Source: Polynucleobacter sp. UBA962 (lineage in GTDB: Bacteria; Pseudomonadota; Gammaproteobacteria; Burkholderiales; Burkholderiaceae). Taken from it: a DNA stretch of 5,652 bases. The DNA is taken from the NCBI GenBank assembly GCA_002292975.1, contig DBCI01000046.1:19384-25035 (forward strand). The letters run 5' to 3'. Of the stretch, positions 1-5,652 are shown one piece after another. Position 1 is the stretch's first letter; each line of letters opens with the position of its first letter. The position numbers and the translations under genes are program-made. Below the pieces are notes generated by a model. It was not told where the DNA came from and searched no databases. It saw nothing but the letters and a program-made list of their open reading frames with translations.

Positions 1-443
1 ACTTCAGCGGCTACCTGGCCAACTTGTTGCTTATTGGCTCCCTTAATAATGATTTCAGTTTGCGATGGGGTTTCTGCTTTTACACCGGCAGGCAAAGCAT
101 GATTAATTTCATGTGAGAACCCTAATTGCAATTTCAAGGTATTACCTTGAGCTTGAGCGCGATAACCTACGCCCACTAAACTTAATTTACGCTCAAATCC
201 CTTGGTTACGCCAACGACCATGTTATTTACTAGGGCGCGTGTTGTTCCAGAAAGAGCATCGGATTCTGGTGTGATCTCTTTGATAGCAACTGTAATCACG
301 CCATCTTTATGTTCAAGGCCAATGCTGGGATGAAGGTTATGAGTCAAGGTGCCCAAAGGCCCTTTGACGGTTAATAATGCGTTCACAATGCTGATCTCAG
401 CACCTTTTGGAACAGCAATGGGAGACTTACCAACTCGTGACAT
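1..443 (-). CDS. rplF: 50S ribosomal protein L6, partial (3' end beyond the window)
   Basis: L6 binds 23S rRNA near the base of the L7/L12 stalk and the factor-binding centre of the large subunit. The reading frame starts with ATG at 443–441 as [17 protein letters not shown], the usual L6 N-terminus, and stays open to the window edge for 147 codons. The second domain carries the typical [18 protein letters not shown] and [16 protein letters not shown] stretches. About 30 residues are missing compared with the usual length near 177, including the expected conserved C-terminal PPEPYKGKG segment. A strong Shine-Dalgarno, AAGGAGAG, shares bases with the rpsH stop codon, and the gap to rpsH is 10 bases, so translation is probably coupled to rpsH. 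This is the sixth gene of the spc operon. The identity is secure; only the end is unseen. Confidence 0.97.
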   Translation of the reverse strand, partial: MSRVGKSPIAVPKGAEISIVNALLTVKGPLGTLTHNLHPSIGLEHKDGVITVAIKEITPESDALSGTTRALVNNMVVGVTKGFERKLSLVGVGYRAQAQGNTLKLQLGFSHEINHALPAGVKAETPSQTEIIIKGANKQQVGQVAAE

Positions 444-453
444 TGTTCTCTCC

Positions 454-849
454 TTAAGCCACGTAGCAGATAACTTCGCCGCCTACGCCAGAAGCGCGTG
501 CTTTACGATCAGTCATCAAGCCCTGTGGTGTAGAAATAATCGCAACGCCCAAGCCATTCATCACTTCTGGAATGTCATGACGCCCCTTGTAAATGCGCAA
601 GCTAGGTGTTGAAACCCGCTCAATACGCTCAATCACAGGGCGGCCAGCGTAGTATTTAAGATCAATCTTTAATACTGGCTTAGCTGCTTCACCGGTAATT
701 TCAAAACCATCGATATAGCCTTCTTCTTTCAAGACTTTGGCGATGGCAACTTTTAATTTGGATGACGGCATATTGACCAAGGTTTTCTGCACCGCTTGCG
801 CATTGCGAATTCTGGTCAACATGTCGGCGATTGGATCGCTAATACTCAT
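454..849 (-). CDS. rpsH: 30S ribosomal protein S8
   Basis: S8 is a primary 16S rRNA binding protein that organises the central domain of the small subunit. In E. coli it also represses the spc operon by binding mRNA near the rplE start. The 131-residue protein has the family's usual length. It begins [18 protein letters not shown] and ends with the family signature region: [14 protein letters not shown], then [12 protein letters not shown]. The ATG at 849–847 is preceded by AGGAGA at 859–854 with good spacing. The gap from rpsN is 25 bases, the widest inside the spc part of this window. The stop codon TAA (456–454) merges into the Shine-Dalgarno of rplF. Autoregulation by S8 is known for E. 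coli; I did not recognise an S8 target site at the rplX–rplE junction here. Confidence 0.98.
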   Translation of the reverse strand: MSISDPIADMLTRIRNAQAVQKTLVNMPSSKLKVAIAKVLKEEGYIDGFEITGEAAKPVLKIDLKYYAGRPVIERIERVSTPSLRIYKGRHDIPEVMNGLGVAIISTPQGLMTDRKARASGVGGEVICYVA

Positions 850-874
850 GGATTCTCCTAAATACTTTCGCCGC

Positions 875-1180
875 TTACCAGCTGGCCTTGGTTAAACCGG
901 GGATCTCGCCACGGAAGGCGATCTCACGAATCTTGCCGCGTGCCAAACCAAATTTGCGGAAGGTGCCACGTGGACGGCCAGTTAAAGAACAACGGTTACG
1001 TTGACGAATGGGACTTGCATTACGAGGAAGTGCTTGTAACTTTAAGCGAGCTTCATAGCGCTCTTCGTCGCTTCTTGAGCTATCGTCGATCACTGCTTTG
1101 AGTTCAGCGCGCTTAGCAGCGTACTTTGCAACCAATTTAGCGCGCTTCTTTTCGCGCTCAATTAAAGATAGTTTTGCCAC
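875..1180 (-). CDS. rpsN: 30S ribosomal protein S14, zinc-independent long form
   Basis: S14 is a late-assembling protein of the 30S head that contacts 16S rRNA, S3 and S10. The product has 101 residues, the length of the zinc-independent (C-minus) form. It has one cysteine (residue 64 in [11 protein letters not shown]) and none of the paired CxxC motifs of the short zinc-binding form. The C-terminus, [25 protein letters not shown] region, is typical. The start codon is GTG (1180–1178), unlike the ATG of its complete neighbours; GTG is followed at once by [11 protein letters not shown], the expected N-terminus, and no in-frame ATG fits better. The Shine-Dalgarno AAGAGG overlaps the rplE stop codon, and the gap is 9 bases, so coupled translation is likely. 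Confidence 0.98.
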   Translation of the reverse strand: MAKLSLIEREKKRAKLVAKYAAKRAELKAVIDDSSRSDEERYEARLKLQALPRNASPIRQRNRCSLTGRPRGTFRKFGLARGKIREIAFRGEIPGLTKASW

Positions 1181-1189
1181 GTTAGCCTC

Positions 1190-1732
1190 TTAATTGCGGA
1201 ATGGAAATTTAAACGCCGCCAGCAATGCTTTTGCTTCTTCATCTGACTTTGCGGTTGTTGTAATACTGATATTGAGGCCGCGGAGTGCATCAATCTTGTC
1301 GTACTCAATCTCAGGGAAAATAATTTGCTCTTTAACGCCAATGTTGTAATTGCCGCGACCATCAAATGCCTTACCAGAAATCCCGCGGAAGTCGCGGACT
1401 CGTGGTAAAGAAACCGTAATAAAACGATCGAGGAACTCATACATGCGTGTACCCCGTAATGTCACCATGGTACCGATGGGATAGCCTTGACGGATCTTAA
1501 AGCCAGCAATTGCTTTACGTGCCTTGGTTACCACGGGCTTCTGTCCTGCAACTTTTGTTAGGTCCCCAACGGCATGCTCAATGACTTTTTTATCATTGAC
1601 GGCCTCACCCAAACCCATATTGAGGGTAATTTTGGTAATGCGTGGAACTTCCATCACAGATTTATAGCCAAACTGTTTCATTAAGTTGGCAACAACGGTA
1701 TTTTTGTAATGCTCTTGTAAACGAGTGCTCAT
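1190..1732 (-). CDS. rplE: 50S ribosomal protein L5
   Basis: L5 binds 5S rRNA and helps place it in the central protuberance; it also contacts the P-site tRNA and forms a bridge to the small subunit. The 180-residue product is within a residue or two of the usual bacterial length. It starts [20 protein letters not shown] and contains the conserved [13 protein letters not shown] (about residues 33–45), [19 protein letters not shown] (about 76–94) and the [20 protein letters not shown] loop, ending in FKFPFRN. The ATG at 1732–1730 has GGAGA at 1741–1737. The gap after rplX is 14 bases. In E. coli the main S8 repressor site of the spc operon lies at this start region; a matching fold could not be confirmed by eye here. 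Confidence 0.98.
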   Translation of the reverse strand: MSTRLQEHYKNTVVANLMKQFGYKSVMEVPRITKITLNMGLGEAVNDKKVIEHAVGDLTKVAGQKPVVTKARKAIAGFKIRQGYPIGTMVTLRGTRMYEFLDRFITVSLPRVRDFRGISGKAFDGRGNYNIGVKEQIIFPEIEYDKIDALRGLNISITTTAKSDEEAKALLAAFKFPFRN

Positions 1733-1746
1733 AGTATCTCCGAACC

Positions 1747-2055
1747 TTATGCGCTAAGTGTGGCGCCAGTGGTTTTTAAAAAACGCACCTTTTTGCCATC
1801 AACCAACTTAATGCCCACACGCGATGGCTTACCATTTGCATCGATTAATGCAATATTAGACGCATGAATTGGCATCGTTTTGTCAACGGTGCCACCAGTA
1901 GTGCCCTCATTGGGATTTGGTTTCACATTTTTTTTGTAAATGTTAACGCCTTCCACGACAAACTTATTTTCAAGAATGCCGGTGATGGTGCCTTTTTTAC
2001 CTTTGTCTCGTCCGGTTAGGACAATAACGGAATCGCCTTTACGAATCTTTTTCAT
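1747..2055 (-). CDS. rplX: 50S ribosomal protein L24
   Basis: L24 is an assembly initiator of the 50S subunit that binds the 5' domain of 23S rRNA and sits near the peptide exit. The N-terminal KOW motif is visible in [19 protein letters not shown] and the following GTITGIL, followed by [18 protein letters not shown]. The reading frame is open further upstream to an ATG at 2094, but that would add 13 unrelated residues encoded inside the rplN gene. The ATG at 2055–2053 is chosen because it gives the standard MKKIRKGD start and has AAAGAGG just upstream with good spacing. The resulting 102 residues match the family. The gap after rplN is 10 bases, and the rplN stop TAA runs into the Shine-Dalgarno (TAAAGAGG). 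Confidence 0.97.
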   Translation of the reverse strand: MKKIRKGDSVIVLTGRDKGKKGTITGILENKFVVEGVNIYKKNVKPNPNEGTTGGTVDKTMPIHASNIALIDANGKPSRVGIKLVDGKKVRFLKTTGATLSA

Positions 2056-2065
2056 AGTTGCCTCT

Positions 2066-2434
2066 TTAAATAACTTCGGGCGCGAGAGAAACAATCTTCA
2101 TGAAACGCTCAGTACGCAACTCGCGCGTGACCGGCCCAAAGATACGGGTACCGATTGGCTCAAGTTTTGCGTTTAGCAATACTGCGGCGTTTTCATCGAA
2201 TTTAATTAGGGAGCCGTCAGGACGACGTACACCTTTAGCAGTTCGGACAACCACTGCGTTATAGATATCACCTTTTTTTACACGACCACGCGGAGCGGCA
2301 GCTTTAACGCTAACCTTAATGACATCACCAATACTGGCATAACGACGCTTAGAGCCGCCCAATACCTTGATGCACAATACTTCGCTGGCGCCTGTGTTGT
2401 CGGCGACCTGCAACCTGCTTTCAGTCTGAATCAT
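2066..2434 (-). CDS. rplN: 50S ribosomal protein L14
   Basis: L14 binds 23S rRNA at the subunit interface, takes part in an intersubunit bridge and is the contact point for the silencing factor RsfS. The 122 residues match the family length exactly. It opens [18 protein letters not shown], carries the conserved [15 protein letters not shown] and [16 protein letters not shown] segments, and closes with [18 protein letters not shown]. The ATG at 2434–2432 is preceded by GGGGA at 2448–2444, about nine bases away; this is a less perfect Shine-Dalgarno than at most other genes here. It is the first gene of the spc operon and lies behind the only long gap of the window, so it probably has its own promoter and leader. 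Confidence 0.98.
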   Translation of the reverse strand: MIQTESRLQVADNTGASEVLCIKVLGGSKRRYASIGDVIKVSVKAAAPRGRVKKGDIYNAVVVRTAKGVRRPDGSLIKFDENAAVLLNAKLEPIGTRIFGPVTRELRTERFMKIVSLAPEVI

Positions 2435-2487
2435 TTTGTCTAATCCCCAACTTGCACGCTTTACACGCCAGTCTTGGTTCCGTCTAT

Positions 2488-2515
2488 GAGCCTTAAGCGT
2501 TACCGCAAAGGACTC
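2488..2515 (-). promoter_or_regulatory. GUAA-tetraloop hairpin in the rplN leader
   Basis: Read on the minus strand, three paired segments nest: GAG (2515–2513) with CTC (2490–2488), CCTT (2511–2508) with AAGG (2494–2491), and GCG (2506–2504) with CGC (2499–2497). A bulged U (2512) and a one-by-two internal loop of U residues separate them. The loop is GUAA (2503–2500), a GNRA tetraloop. No U tract follows, so it is not an intrinsic terminator. The hairpin ends about 53 bases before the rplN ATG, well upstream of its ribosome binding site. Ten base pairs with a stable loop in otherwise non-coding DNA suggests a leader structure; what, if anything, binds it is unknown. Confidence 0.45.
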
Positions 2516-2532
2516 GGATTTAATAAAAATTA

Positions 2533-2561
2533 CTTATAAATCAACTACTTAATTAACTTAA
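2533..2561 (-). promoter_or_regulatory. Candidate spc promoter C
   Basis: A good −10-like hexamer, TATAAG (2538–2533), lies in the most AT-rich part of the gap, with a poor −35-like TTAAGT (2561–2556) 17 bases upstream. A start near 2526 would give a leader of about 90 bases opening with the hairpin at 2515–2488, an attractive arrangement but not proof. The −35 box has only three of six consensus matches. Confidence 0.25.
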
Positions 2562-2568
2562 TGCGATT

Positions 2569-2596
2569 GATATAGGCTTAATTTAGATAAAGCCAA
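2569..2596 (-). promoter_or_regulatory. Candidate spc promoter B
   Basis: On the minus strand TTGGCT (2596–2591; four of six matches) is followed after 16 bases by TATATC (2574–2569; four of six matches). It overlaps the second inverted repeat. This is a weak match, offered as an alternative to the other two candidates in the same AT-rich region. Confidence 0.2.
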
Positions 2597-2637
2597 ACCA
2601 CAGAAAGCCTATGATTCTACTACGAAAATCGTGGTTT
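2572..2637 (-). repeat. Two interleaved inverted repeats after rpsQ
   Basis: On the minus strand AAACCAC (2637–2631) is complementary to GTGGTTT (2601–2595), and ATAGGCTT (2612–2605) is complementary to AAGCCTAT (2579–2572). The arms alternate, so both stems together would form an H-type pseudoknot with loops of 18, 3 and 15 bases; otherwise only one hairpin can form at a time. The pairing is exact over 7 and 8 bases. Repeats this short can arise by chance in a gap this size. Confidence 0.4.
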
Positions 2638-2643
2638 TAACAA
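2614..2643 (-). promoter_or_regulatory. Candidate spc promoter A
   Basis: On the minus strand TTGTTA (2643–2638; four of six matches to the −35 consensus) is followed after 18 bases by TAGAAT (2619–2614; five of six matches to the −10 consensus). It is the best consensus match I found in the gap. A start around 2607 would give a leader of about 170 bases that includes part of the interleaved repeats and the hairpin at 2515–2488. This is consensus matching by eye only. Confidence 0.3.
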
Positions 2644-2663
2644 GTTGCGTTAACACCAAACAA

Positions 2664-2933
2664 CTAAATACCCTTCGAAGACTCTACTAGACGGGTCACC
2701 ACCCAAGCCTTAGTCTTGGCGATTGGTCTACCTTCTGTAATTTCTACGGTATCGCCCATCTTGTACTGATTGCTTTCATCATGAGCATGATATTTCTTAG
2801 ATTTACCCACGTATTTACCAATTACAGGGTGTTTAACCTGGCGCTCAACCTGAACTGTGACCGTCTTTTGCATTTTGTCACTTACCACACGACCGATTAG
2901 GGTGCGGCGAAGAGGTTTGGAGATTTCTGTCAT
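2664..2933 (-). CDS. rpsQ: 30S ribosomal protein S17
   Basis: S17 is a primary binding protein of the 16S rRNA 5' domain with an OB-fold. The 89 residues match the usual length. Conserved features are [20 protein letters not shown] at about 10–29, the KYHAHDE segment in the middle, [18 protein letters not shown] at about 60–77 and the following VVTRLVE. The ATG at 2933–2931 has AGGA at 2944–2941, seven bases away. The gap from rpmC is 13 bases. It is the last gene of the S10 operon, and the only complete gene here that ends in TAG; the others end in TAA. Confidence 0.98.
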   Translation of the reverse strand: MTEISKPLRRTLIGRVVSDKMQKTVTVQVERQVKHPVIGKYVGKSKKYHAHDESNQYKMGDTVEITEGRPIAKTKAWVVTRLVESSKGI

Positions 2934-2946
2934 ATCTCGTTCCTAT

Positions 2947-3141
2947 TTATTTCTGTATTGTCTTTTGGGTAATGAAAGTTTTAACGCGAGCAATATCACG
3001 CTTAACCCGACCCAATTGACTGGTGTTTTGAAGTTGCTGGGTAGCTTTTTGCATACGCAATTTAAAATGCGTCTTCAAGAGTTCTGACAACTCTTGATTG
3101 AGTCCACCCAAATCTTTTGCTTGTAGTTCTTTTGTTTTCAT
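2947..3141 (-). CDS. rpmC: 50S ribosomal protein L29
   Basis: L29 is a small two-helix protein next to L23 at the exit of the peptide tunnel, where it helps form the docking site for trigger factor and the signal recognition particle. The product, [20 protein letters not shown] onward, is 64 residues, with the typical [19 protein letters not shown] and [12 protein letters not shown] segments. Two ATG codons lie in tandem at 3144–3142 and 3141–3139. The second is chosen because the AGGGA at 3152–3148 is six bases from it but only three from the first, and because L29 proteins of this group normally begin MKTKEL. The gap from rplP is 13 bases with this start. An annotation starting at 3144 would differ by one methionine. 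Confidence 0.95.
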   Translation of the reverse strand: MKTKELQAKDLGGLNQELSELLKTHFKLRMQKATQQLQNTSQLGRVKRDIARVKTFITQKTIQK

Positions 3142-3147
3142 CATTGT

Positions 3148-3152
3148 TCCCT
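3148..3152 (-). promoter_or_regulatory. Ribosome binding site deciding the rpmC start
   Basis: AGGGA on the minus strand lies three bases before the first of two tandem ATG codons and six before the second. Normal spacing favours the ATG at 3141. Confidence 0.6.
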
Positions 3153-3154
3153 AA

Positions 3155-3571
3155 TTAAGCGCCAATTTGACGAATCACAAAGGTTGTTTGAATCGGCAAT
3201 TTAGAGGCGGCTAAGCGGAAAGCTTCGCGTGCCAAAGCTTCATCGACGCCATCCATCTCATACAAAACCTTGCCCGGCTGAATTTCAGCTACGTAGTACT
3301 CGGGGTTACCTTTACCATTACCCATACGTACTTCTGCAGGTTTTTGCGAGATTGGCTTATCCGGAAATATCCGAATCCAAATACGGCCGCCACGTTTAAT
3401 GTGACGTGTCATTGCACGACGCGCAGATTCAATTTGGCGAGCAGTTAAACGACCCCGCCCAACCGCCTTCAATCCAAAATCGCCAAAGGACACCGAGCTA
3501 CCACGCGTAGCAACTCCAGTGTTACGGCCTTTTTGTTCTTTACGGTATTTACGACGCTTAGGTTGCAGCAT
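3155..3571 (-). CDS. rplP: 50S ribosomal protein L16
   Basis: L16 is a late-assembling protein near the A-site and peptidyl transferase centre that helps position the tRNA elbow. The 138 residues match the family. It opens [19 protein letters not shown], carries the [21 protein letters not shown] core and the conserved [14 protein letters not shown] loop, then [13 protein letters not shown]. Arg82 in EVRMGNGKG lines up with E. coli Arg81, the target of the YcfD/RoxA arginine hydroxylase; whether this organism modifies it is not visible here. The ATG at 3571–3569 lies only two bases after the rpsC stop codon, and its AGGAG (3583–3579) sits inside the last codons of rpsC, so translation is almost certainly coupled. 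Confidence 0.98.
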   Translation of the reverse strand: MLQPKRRKYRKEQKGRNTGVATRGSSVSFGDFGLKAVGRGRLTARQIESARRAMTRHIKRGGRIWIRIFPDKPISQKPAEVRMGNGKGNPEYYVAEIQPGKVLYEMDGVDEALAREAFRLAASKLPIQTTFVIRQIGA

Positions 3572-3573
3572 GC

Positions 3574-4416
3574 TTACTCTCCTGCCTTTTTCGTTTCTGT
3601 ACTAGCGGCAACTTTACGTACACGCTTTACTGCGGGCTTGATTGCTGGCTTATCTTCTGGCGCTTTAGCTGCGGAGTCAGCGCTTGCAACTCGACGGGCT
3701 GTCTTCGCTGGAGCACGACGGTTTTTCTTATCATCACCTGCAGGAACTTCAGCTGGGGTATTTTGTGCAATTTGTGCATCCGCACCACGACCTAAAGTAT
3801 CGCCTTTATAAACCCAAACTTTGACTCCGATAATGCCGTATGTTGTTTCTGCCTCGGATGTTGCGTAATCGATATCAGCCTTTAAGGTATGCAGCGGAAC
3901 GCGGCCCTCGCGATACCATTCACGTCGCGCAATTTCAGCACCATTCAAACGACCCGATGACATAATTTTGATACCTTGCGCACCAAGACGCATTGCACTT
4001 TGCATCGCGCGCTTCATGGCGCGACGGAACATGATGCGTTTTTCTAACTGCTGTGTAATTGAGTCCGCAATTAACTGAGCATCCACTTCTGGTTTACGAA
4101 TTTCTTCAATGTTGACATGCACCGGAACGCCCATACGCTTTTGTAATTCCTTACGAAGAACTTCAATATCCTCGCCTTTTTTACCAATCACAACACCAGG
4201 ACGCGAACTAAAAATAGTAATACGAGCATTCTTTGCTGGACGCTCGATTAACACCTTGCTTACAGATGCATTCTTTAGCTTCTTCTTTAAGTAGTTGCGA
4301 ACCTCAACATCCTCTTTGAGCATGTTGGCAAAATCATTGTTATTGGCATACCAACGTGAGGTCCAGTTACGGCTTACCGATAAACGAAACCCAGTTGGAT
4401 TAATTTTTTGGCCCAT
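3574..4416 (-). CDS. rpsC: 30S ribosomal protein S3 with a long basic C-terminal tail
   Basis: S3 lies at the mRNA entry channel of the 30S head and, with S4 and S5, contributes to mRNA unwinding. The N-terminus [20 protein letters not shown] is canonical. The type II KH domain is marked by [20 protein letters not shown], with GKKG at residues 78–81. The C-terminal S3 domain follows, with [18 protein letters not shown], the [19 protein letters not shown] region and [13 protein letters not shown] ending near residue 205. Residues about 211–280 form an Ala-, Lys-, Arg- and Pro-rich tail that looks disordered, making the protein 280 residues against 233 in E. coli. Longer S3 tails are known in Burkholderiaceae. 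The ATG at 4416–4414 has AAGGAAAG upstream overlapping the rplV stop codon; the gap is 8 bases. Confidence 0.98.
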   Translation of the reverse strand: MGQKINPTGFRLSVSRNWTSRWYANNNDFANMLKEDVEVRNYLKKKLKNASVSKVLIERPAKNARITIFSSRPGVVIGKKGEDIEVLRKELQKRMGVPVHVNIEEIRKPEVDAQLIADSITQQLEKRIMFRRAMKRAMQSAMRLGAQGIKIMSSGRLNGAEIARREWYREGRVPLHTLKADIDYATSEAETTYGIIGVKVWVYKGDTLGRGADAQIAQNTPAEVPAGDDKKNRRAPAKTARRVASADSAAKAPEDKPAIKPAVKRVRKVAASTETKKAGE

Positions 4417-4424
4417 GTCTTTCC

Positions 4425-4754
4425 TTAATTACTCAAAGTCACACTAATGTGACAGCTTTGTTTTTCGATGCGATTACCACGACCTTTGGCGCGCGCAGTA
4501 AAACGCTTTAATGAAGTCGCTTTATCCACAATCACAGCAGATACTTTGAGCTCATCAATATCCGCTCCCTTGTTATGTTCAGCGTTTGCAATCGCTGACT
4601 CCACTACTTTTTTCATAATGAAGGCAGCTTTTTTAGGGCTGAAATTCAGAATGTTCATCGCGCGTGAAATTGGCAGACCACGAATTTGGTCTGCGACCAG
4701 TCGTGTCTTTTGTGCAGAAATTCGCGCGCCGCGGTGAATAGCTTTAACTTCCAT
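4425..4754 (-). CDS. rplV: 50S ribosomal protein L22
   Basis: L22 binds 23S rRNA, and its long beta-hairpin lines the peptide exit tunnel, where mutations can alter macrolide sensitivity. The conserved sequence runs [20 protein letters not shown], then [32 protein letters not shown], and the hairpin region [18 protein letters not shown]. Three ATG codons stand in tandem at 4760, 4757 and 4754. The AAGGGG Shine-Dalgarno touches the first, is three bases from the second and six from the third, so the third is chosen; it gives 109 residues and the family start [13 protein letters not shown]. The gap from rpsS is 10 bases with this start. Annotations using the first or second ATG would add one or two methionines. 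Confidence 0.95.
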   Translation of the reverse strand: MEVKAIHRGARISAQKTRLVADQIRGLPISRAMNILNFSPKKAAFIMKKVVESAIANAEHNKGADIDELKVSAVIVDKATSLKRFTARAKGRGNRIEKQSCHISVTLSN

Positions 4755-4760
4755 CATCAT

Positions 4761-4766
4761 CCCCTT
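4761..4766 (-). promoter_or_regulatory. Ribosome binding site deciding the rplV start
   Basis: AAGGGG on the minus strand abuts a run of three ATG codons and includes two bases of the rpsS stop codon. Only the third ATG (4754) has a normal six-base spacer. Confidence 0.6.
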
Positions 4767-5043
4767 ACTTCTTCACTACTTTCTTATCGGCAGAGTGTCC
4801 TTTGAACGTACGTGTCAAAGCGAACTCACCAAGCTTATGGCCGACCATGTTTTCAGAAACATAAACTGGAACATGTTGCTTACCGTTATGAACGGCAATG
4901 GTTAATCCAATGAAGTCAGGAAGAATGGTCGAACGTCTTGACCAAGTCTTAATGGGCTTCTTATCTTTATTAGCTTGTGCAGTCTCAACCTTTTTTACAA
5001 GGCTGGCATCACAAAATGGACCTTTTTTAGCAGAACGGGTCAT
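4765..5043 (-). CDS. rpsS: 30S ribosomal protein S19
   Basis: S19 sits at the top of the 30S head, forms a complex with S13 and contacts the A-site finger of the large subunit. The 92 residues match the family. It starts [20 protein letters not shown], contains the conserved [26 protein letters not shown] region and ends with [20 protein letters not shown]. The ATG at 5043–5041 follows AAGGA with an eight-base spacer. The gap from rplB is 18 bases. The stop TAA forms the beginning of the rplV Shine-Dalgarno. Confidence 0.98.
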   Translation of the reverse strand: MTRSAKKGPFCDASLVKKVETAQANKDKKPIKTWSRRSTILPDFIGLTIAVHNGKQHVPVYVSENMVGHKLGEFALTRTFKGHSADKKVVKK

Positions 5044-5061
5044 CTCTCTATTCCTTATCGA

Positions 5062-5652
5062 TTAACGCTTCTGACGACGTTGAACAATCATGGTCGTCGT
5101 GCGCTTATTACGGCGTGTGCGATATCCCTTGGTTGGTGTGCCCCATGGAGAAACTGGAACACGACCTTCTCCGGTCTTACCTTCACCACCACCGTGTGGG
5201 TGATCTACTGGGTTCATGGCAACACCACGAACCGTTGGACGAATTCCGCGCCAACGGGTTGCTCCCGCTTTGCCGATCTGCCGCAGACTATGTTCCTCAT
5301 TGCCAACTTCACCAATGGTAGCGCGGCACTCAATCAATATGCGGCGTACTTCACCAGAACGAAGTCGAACCTGACCATAAACACCCTCGCGCGCCAATAA
5401 GACTGCAGAGCTTCCAGCTGATCGAGCAATTTGTGCACCCTTACCAGGCAACATCTCTACGCAGTGAATCGTGCTTCCAATTGGAATATTGCGGATGGGT
5501 AAATTATTACCGGCTTTGATAGGAGCTTCCGCACCATTCATAATTTGTTGTCCAACAGTCATGCCTTTGGATGCGATGATGTAACGACGCTCACCATCTG
5601 CAAAAATCAAGAGCGCAATATTGGCGCTGCGATTTGGGTCGTACTCTAAGCG
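5062..5652 (-). CDS. rplB: 50S ribosomal protein L2, partial (5' end beyond the window)
   Basis: L2 is one of the most conserved ribosomal proteins, needed for subunit association and peptidyl transferase activity. The frame is open from the window edge, reading [20 protein letters not shown], to TAA at 5064–5062, which gives 196 residues. Usual L2 is about 275 residues, so roughly the first 80 are cut off. A TTG at 5610 lies inside IALLIFADG and is an internal leucine, not a start. The conserved loop HPHGGGEG (5202–5179) includes the histidine matching E. coli His229, implicated in peptidyl transferase function. The basic C-terminus [20 protein letters not shown] is typical. It is followed by rpsS after 18 bases, as in the S10 operon. 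Confidence 0.98.
   Translation of the reverse strand, partial: RLEYDPNRSANIALLIFADGERRYIIASKGMTVGQQIMNGAEAPIKAGNNLPIRNIPIGSTIHCVEMLPGKGAQIARSAGSSAVLLAREGVYGQVRLRSGEVRRILIECRATIGEVGNEEHSLRQIGKAGATRWRGIRPTVRGVAMNPVDHPHGGGEGKTGEGRVPVSPWGTPTKGYRTRRNKRTTTMIVQRRQKR

Larger units (their letters stand above)
2435..2663 (-). promoter_or_regulatory. rpsQ–rplN intergenic region: probable spc promoter and leader
   Basis: This 229-base stretch separates the S10 operon half from the spc operon half, while all other gaps in the window are 25 bases or less. In E. coli the spc promoter lies at this same place, so a promoter and leader are expected by position. Bases of about 2519–2590 are roughly four-fifths A+T. 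No reading frame of useful size is present on either strand. Visible elements, reading along the transcript, are a promoter-like pair at 2643–2614, two interleaved inverted repeats at 2637–2572, further weak promoter-like pairs at 2596–2569 and 2561–2533, a GUAA-capped hairpin at 2515–2488 and the rplN ribosome binding site at 2448–2444. I see no convincing intrinsic terminator for the S10 operon, so read-through from rpsQ into rplN remains possible. Confidence 0.6.

Noticed and set aside
1162..1440. Minus-strand open frame of 92 codons overlapping rplE in another frame.
   Set aside because: It lies almost wholly within rplE, has no family character and no fitting translation signals.
1715..1760. 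Possible S8 repressor-binding site at the rplX–rplE junction, as in E. coli.
   Set aside because: I could not find a convincing match to the known S8 helix by eye; a structure-aware search would be needed to claim it.
2056..2094. Upstream in-frame ATG at 2094 that would extend L24 by 13 residues.
   Set aside because: The extra segment overlaps the rplN coding region, lacks family similarity, and the ATG at 2055 has the proper binding site and standard protein start.
2451..2468. Near-tandem nine-base repeat GCGTGTAAA/GCGTGCAAG on the minus strand just upstream of the rplN ribosome binding site.
   Set aside because: Only two copies with two mismatches; too little to call an operator or repeat element.
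2620..2638. Small stem (CTACGA, AAA, TCGTGG) followed by TTTT on the plus strand, resembling a terminator.
   Set aside because: There is no gene on the plus strand to terminate. The stem is six pairs including a G-U pair, the U run has only four bases, and on the minus strand the stem has a mismatch and no trailing U run.
2611..2640. Tiny plus-strand open frame (ATG to TAA, nine codons) in the intergenic region.
   Set aside because: No Shine-Dalgarno, no promoter on that strand and far too short to support.
2448..2647. Inverted repeat CAACTTG (2448–2454) and CAAGTTG (2641–2647) flanking the gap.
   Set aside because: Seven bases across about 200 bases is expected by chance roughly once in a region this size; no other sign of a mobile element boundary.
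349..5400. Several plus-strand open frames of 60–140 codons, for example 3533–3811 and 4975–5400.
   Set aside because: All but the smallest parts lie antisense to clearly identified ribosomal protein genes, have no recognisable domains and lack binding sites; they are shadows of the real genes.

Overview
This window is a core stretch of the bacterial S10–spc ribosomal protein gene cluster. Every gene lies on the minus strand, so transcription runs from high to low coordinates. In transcription order the genes are rplB (5' end cut by the window), rpsS, rplV, rpsC, rplP, rpmC, rpsQ, a 229-base gap, then rplN, rplX, rplE, rpsN, rpsH and rplF (3' end cut by the window). The order matches the canonical proteobacterial one. 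No mobile element, tRNA, rRNA, CRISPR array or plus-strand gene is visible.

The organism is most likely a betaproteobacterium of the Burkholderiaceae type. The L22, L29, S3 and L16 sequences read like that group, S14 is the 101-residue zinc-independent form, and S3 carries a long basic C-terminal tail. Base composition is moderate and clearly less GC-rich than Burkholderia, which suggests a Polynucleobacter-like freshwater lineage. That assignment comes from memory of protein sequences, not from a search.

Layout: bases 5652–2664 hold the distal half of the S10 operon, with gaps of 2 to 18 bases between genes. Bases 2663–2435 are the only real intergenic region. It is AT-rich in the middle and should hold the spc promoter and the untranslated leader of rplN. 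It contains several weak promoter-like pairs, two interleaved inverted repeats that could form a pseudoknot or alternative hairpins, and a compact three-segment hairpin closed by a GUAA tetraloop about 53 bases before the rplN start. Bases 2434–1 hold the proximal half of the spc operon, with gaps of 9 to 25 bases.

All products are ribosome components: L2, L22, L16, L29, L14, L24, L5 and L6 of the 50S subunit, and S19, S3, S17, S14 and S8 of the 30S subunit. Many junctions have the stop codon TAA running directly into the next Shine-Dalgarno sequence, which fits translational coupling and balanced synthesis. The coding part is ordinary. The only places that merit a second look are the rpsQ–rplN gap and, to a lesser degree, the S3 tail and the tandem start codons of rplV and rpmC.
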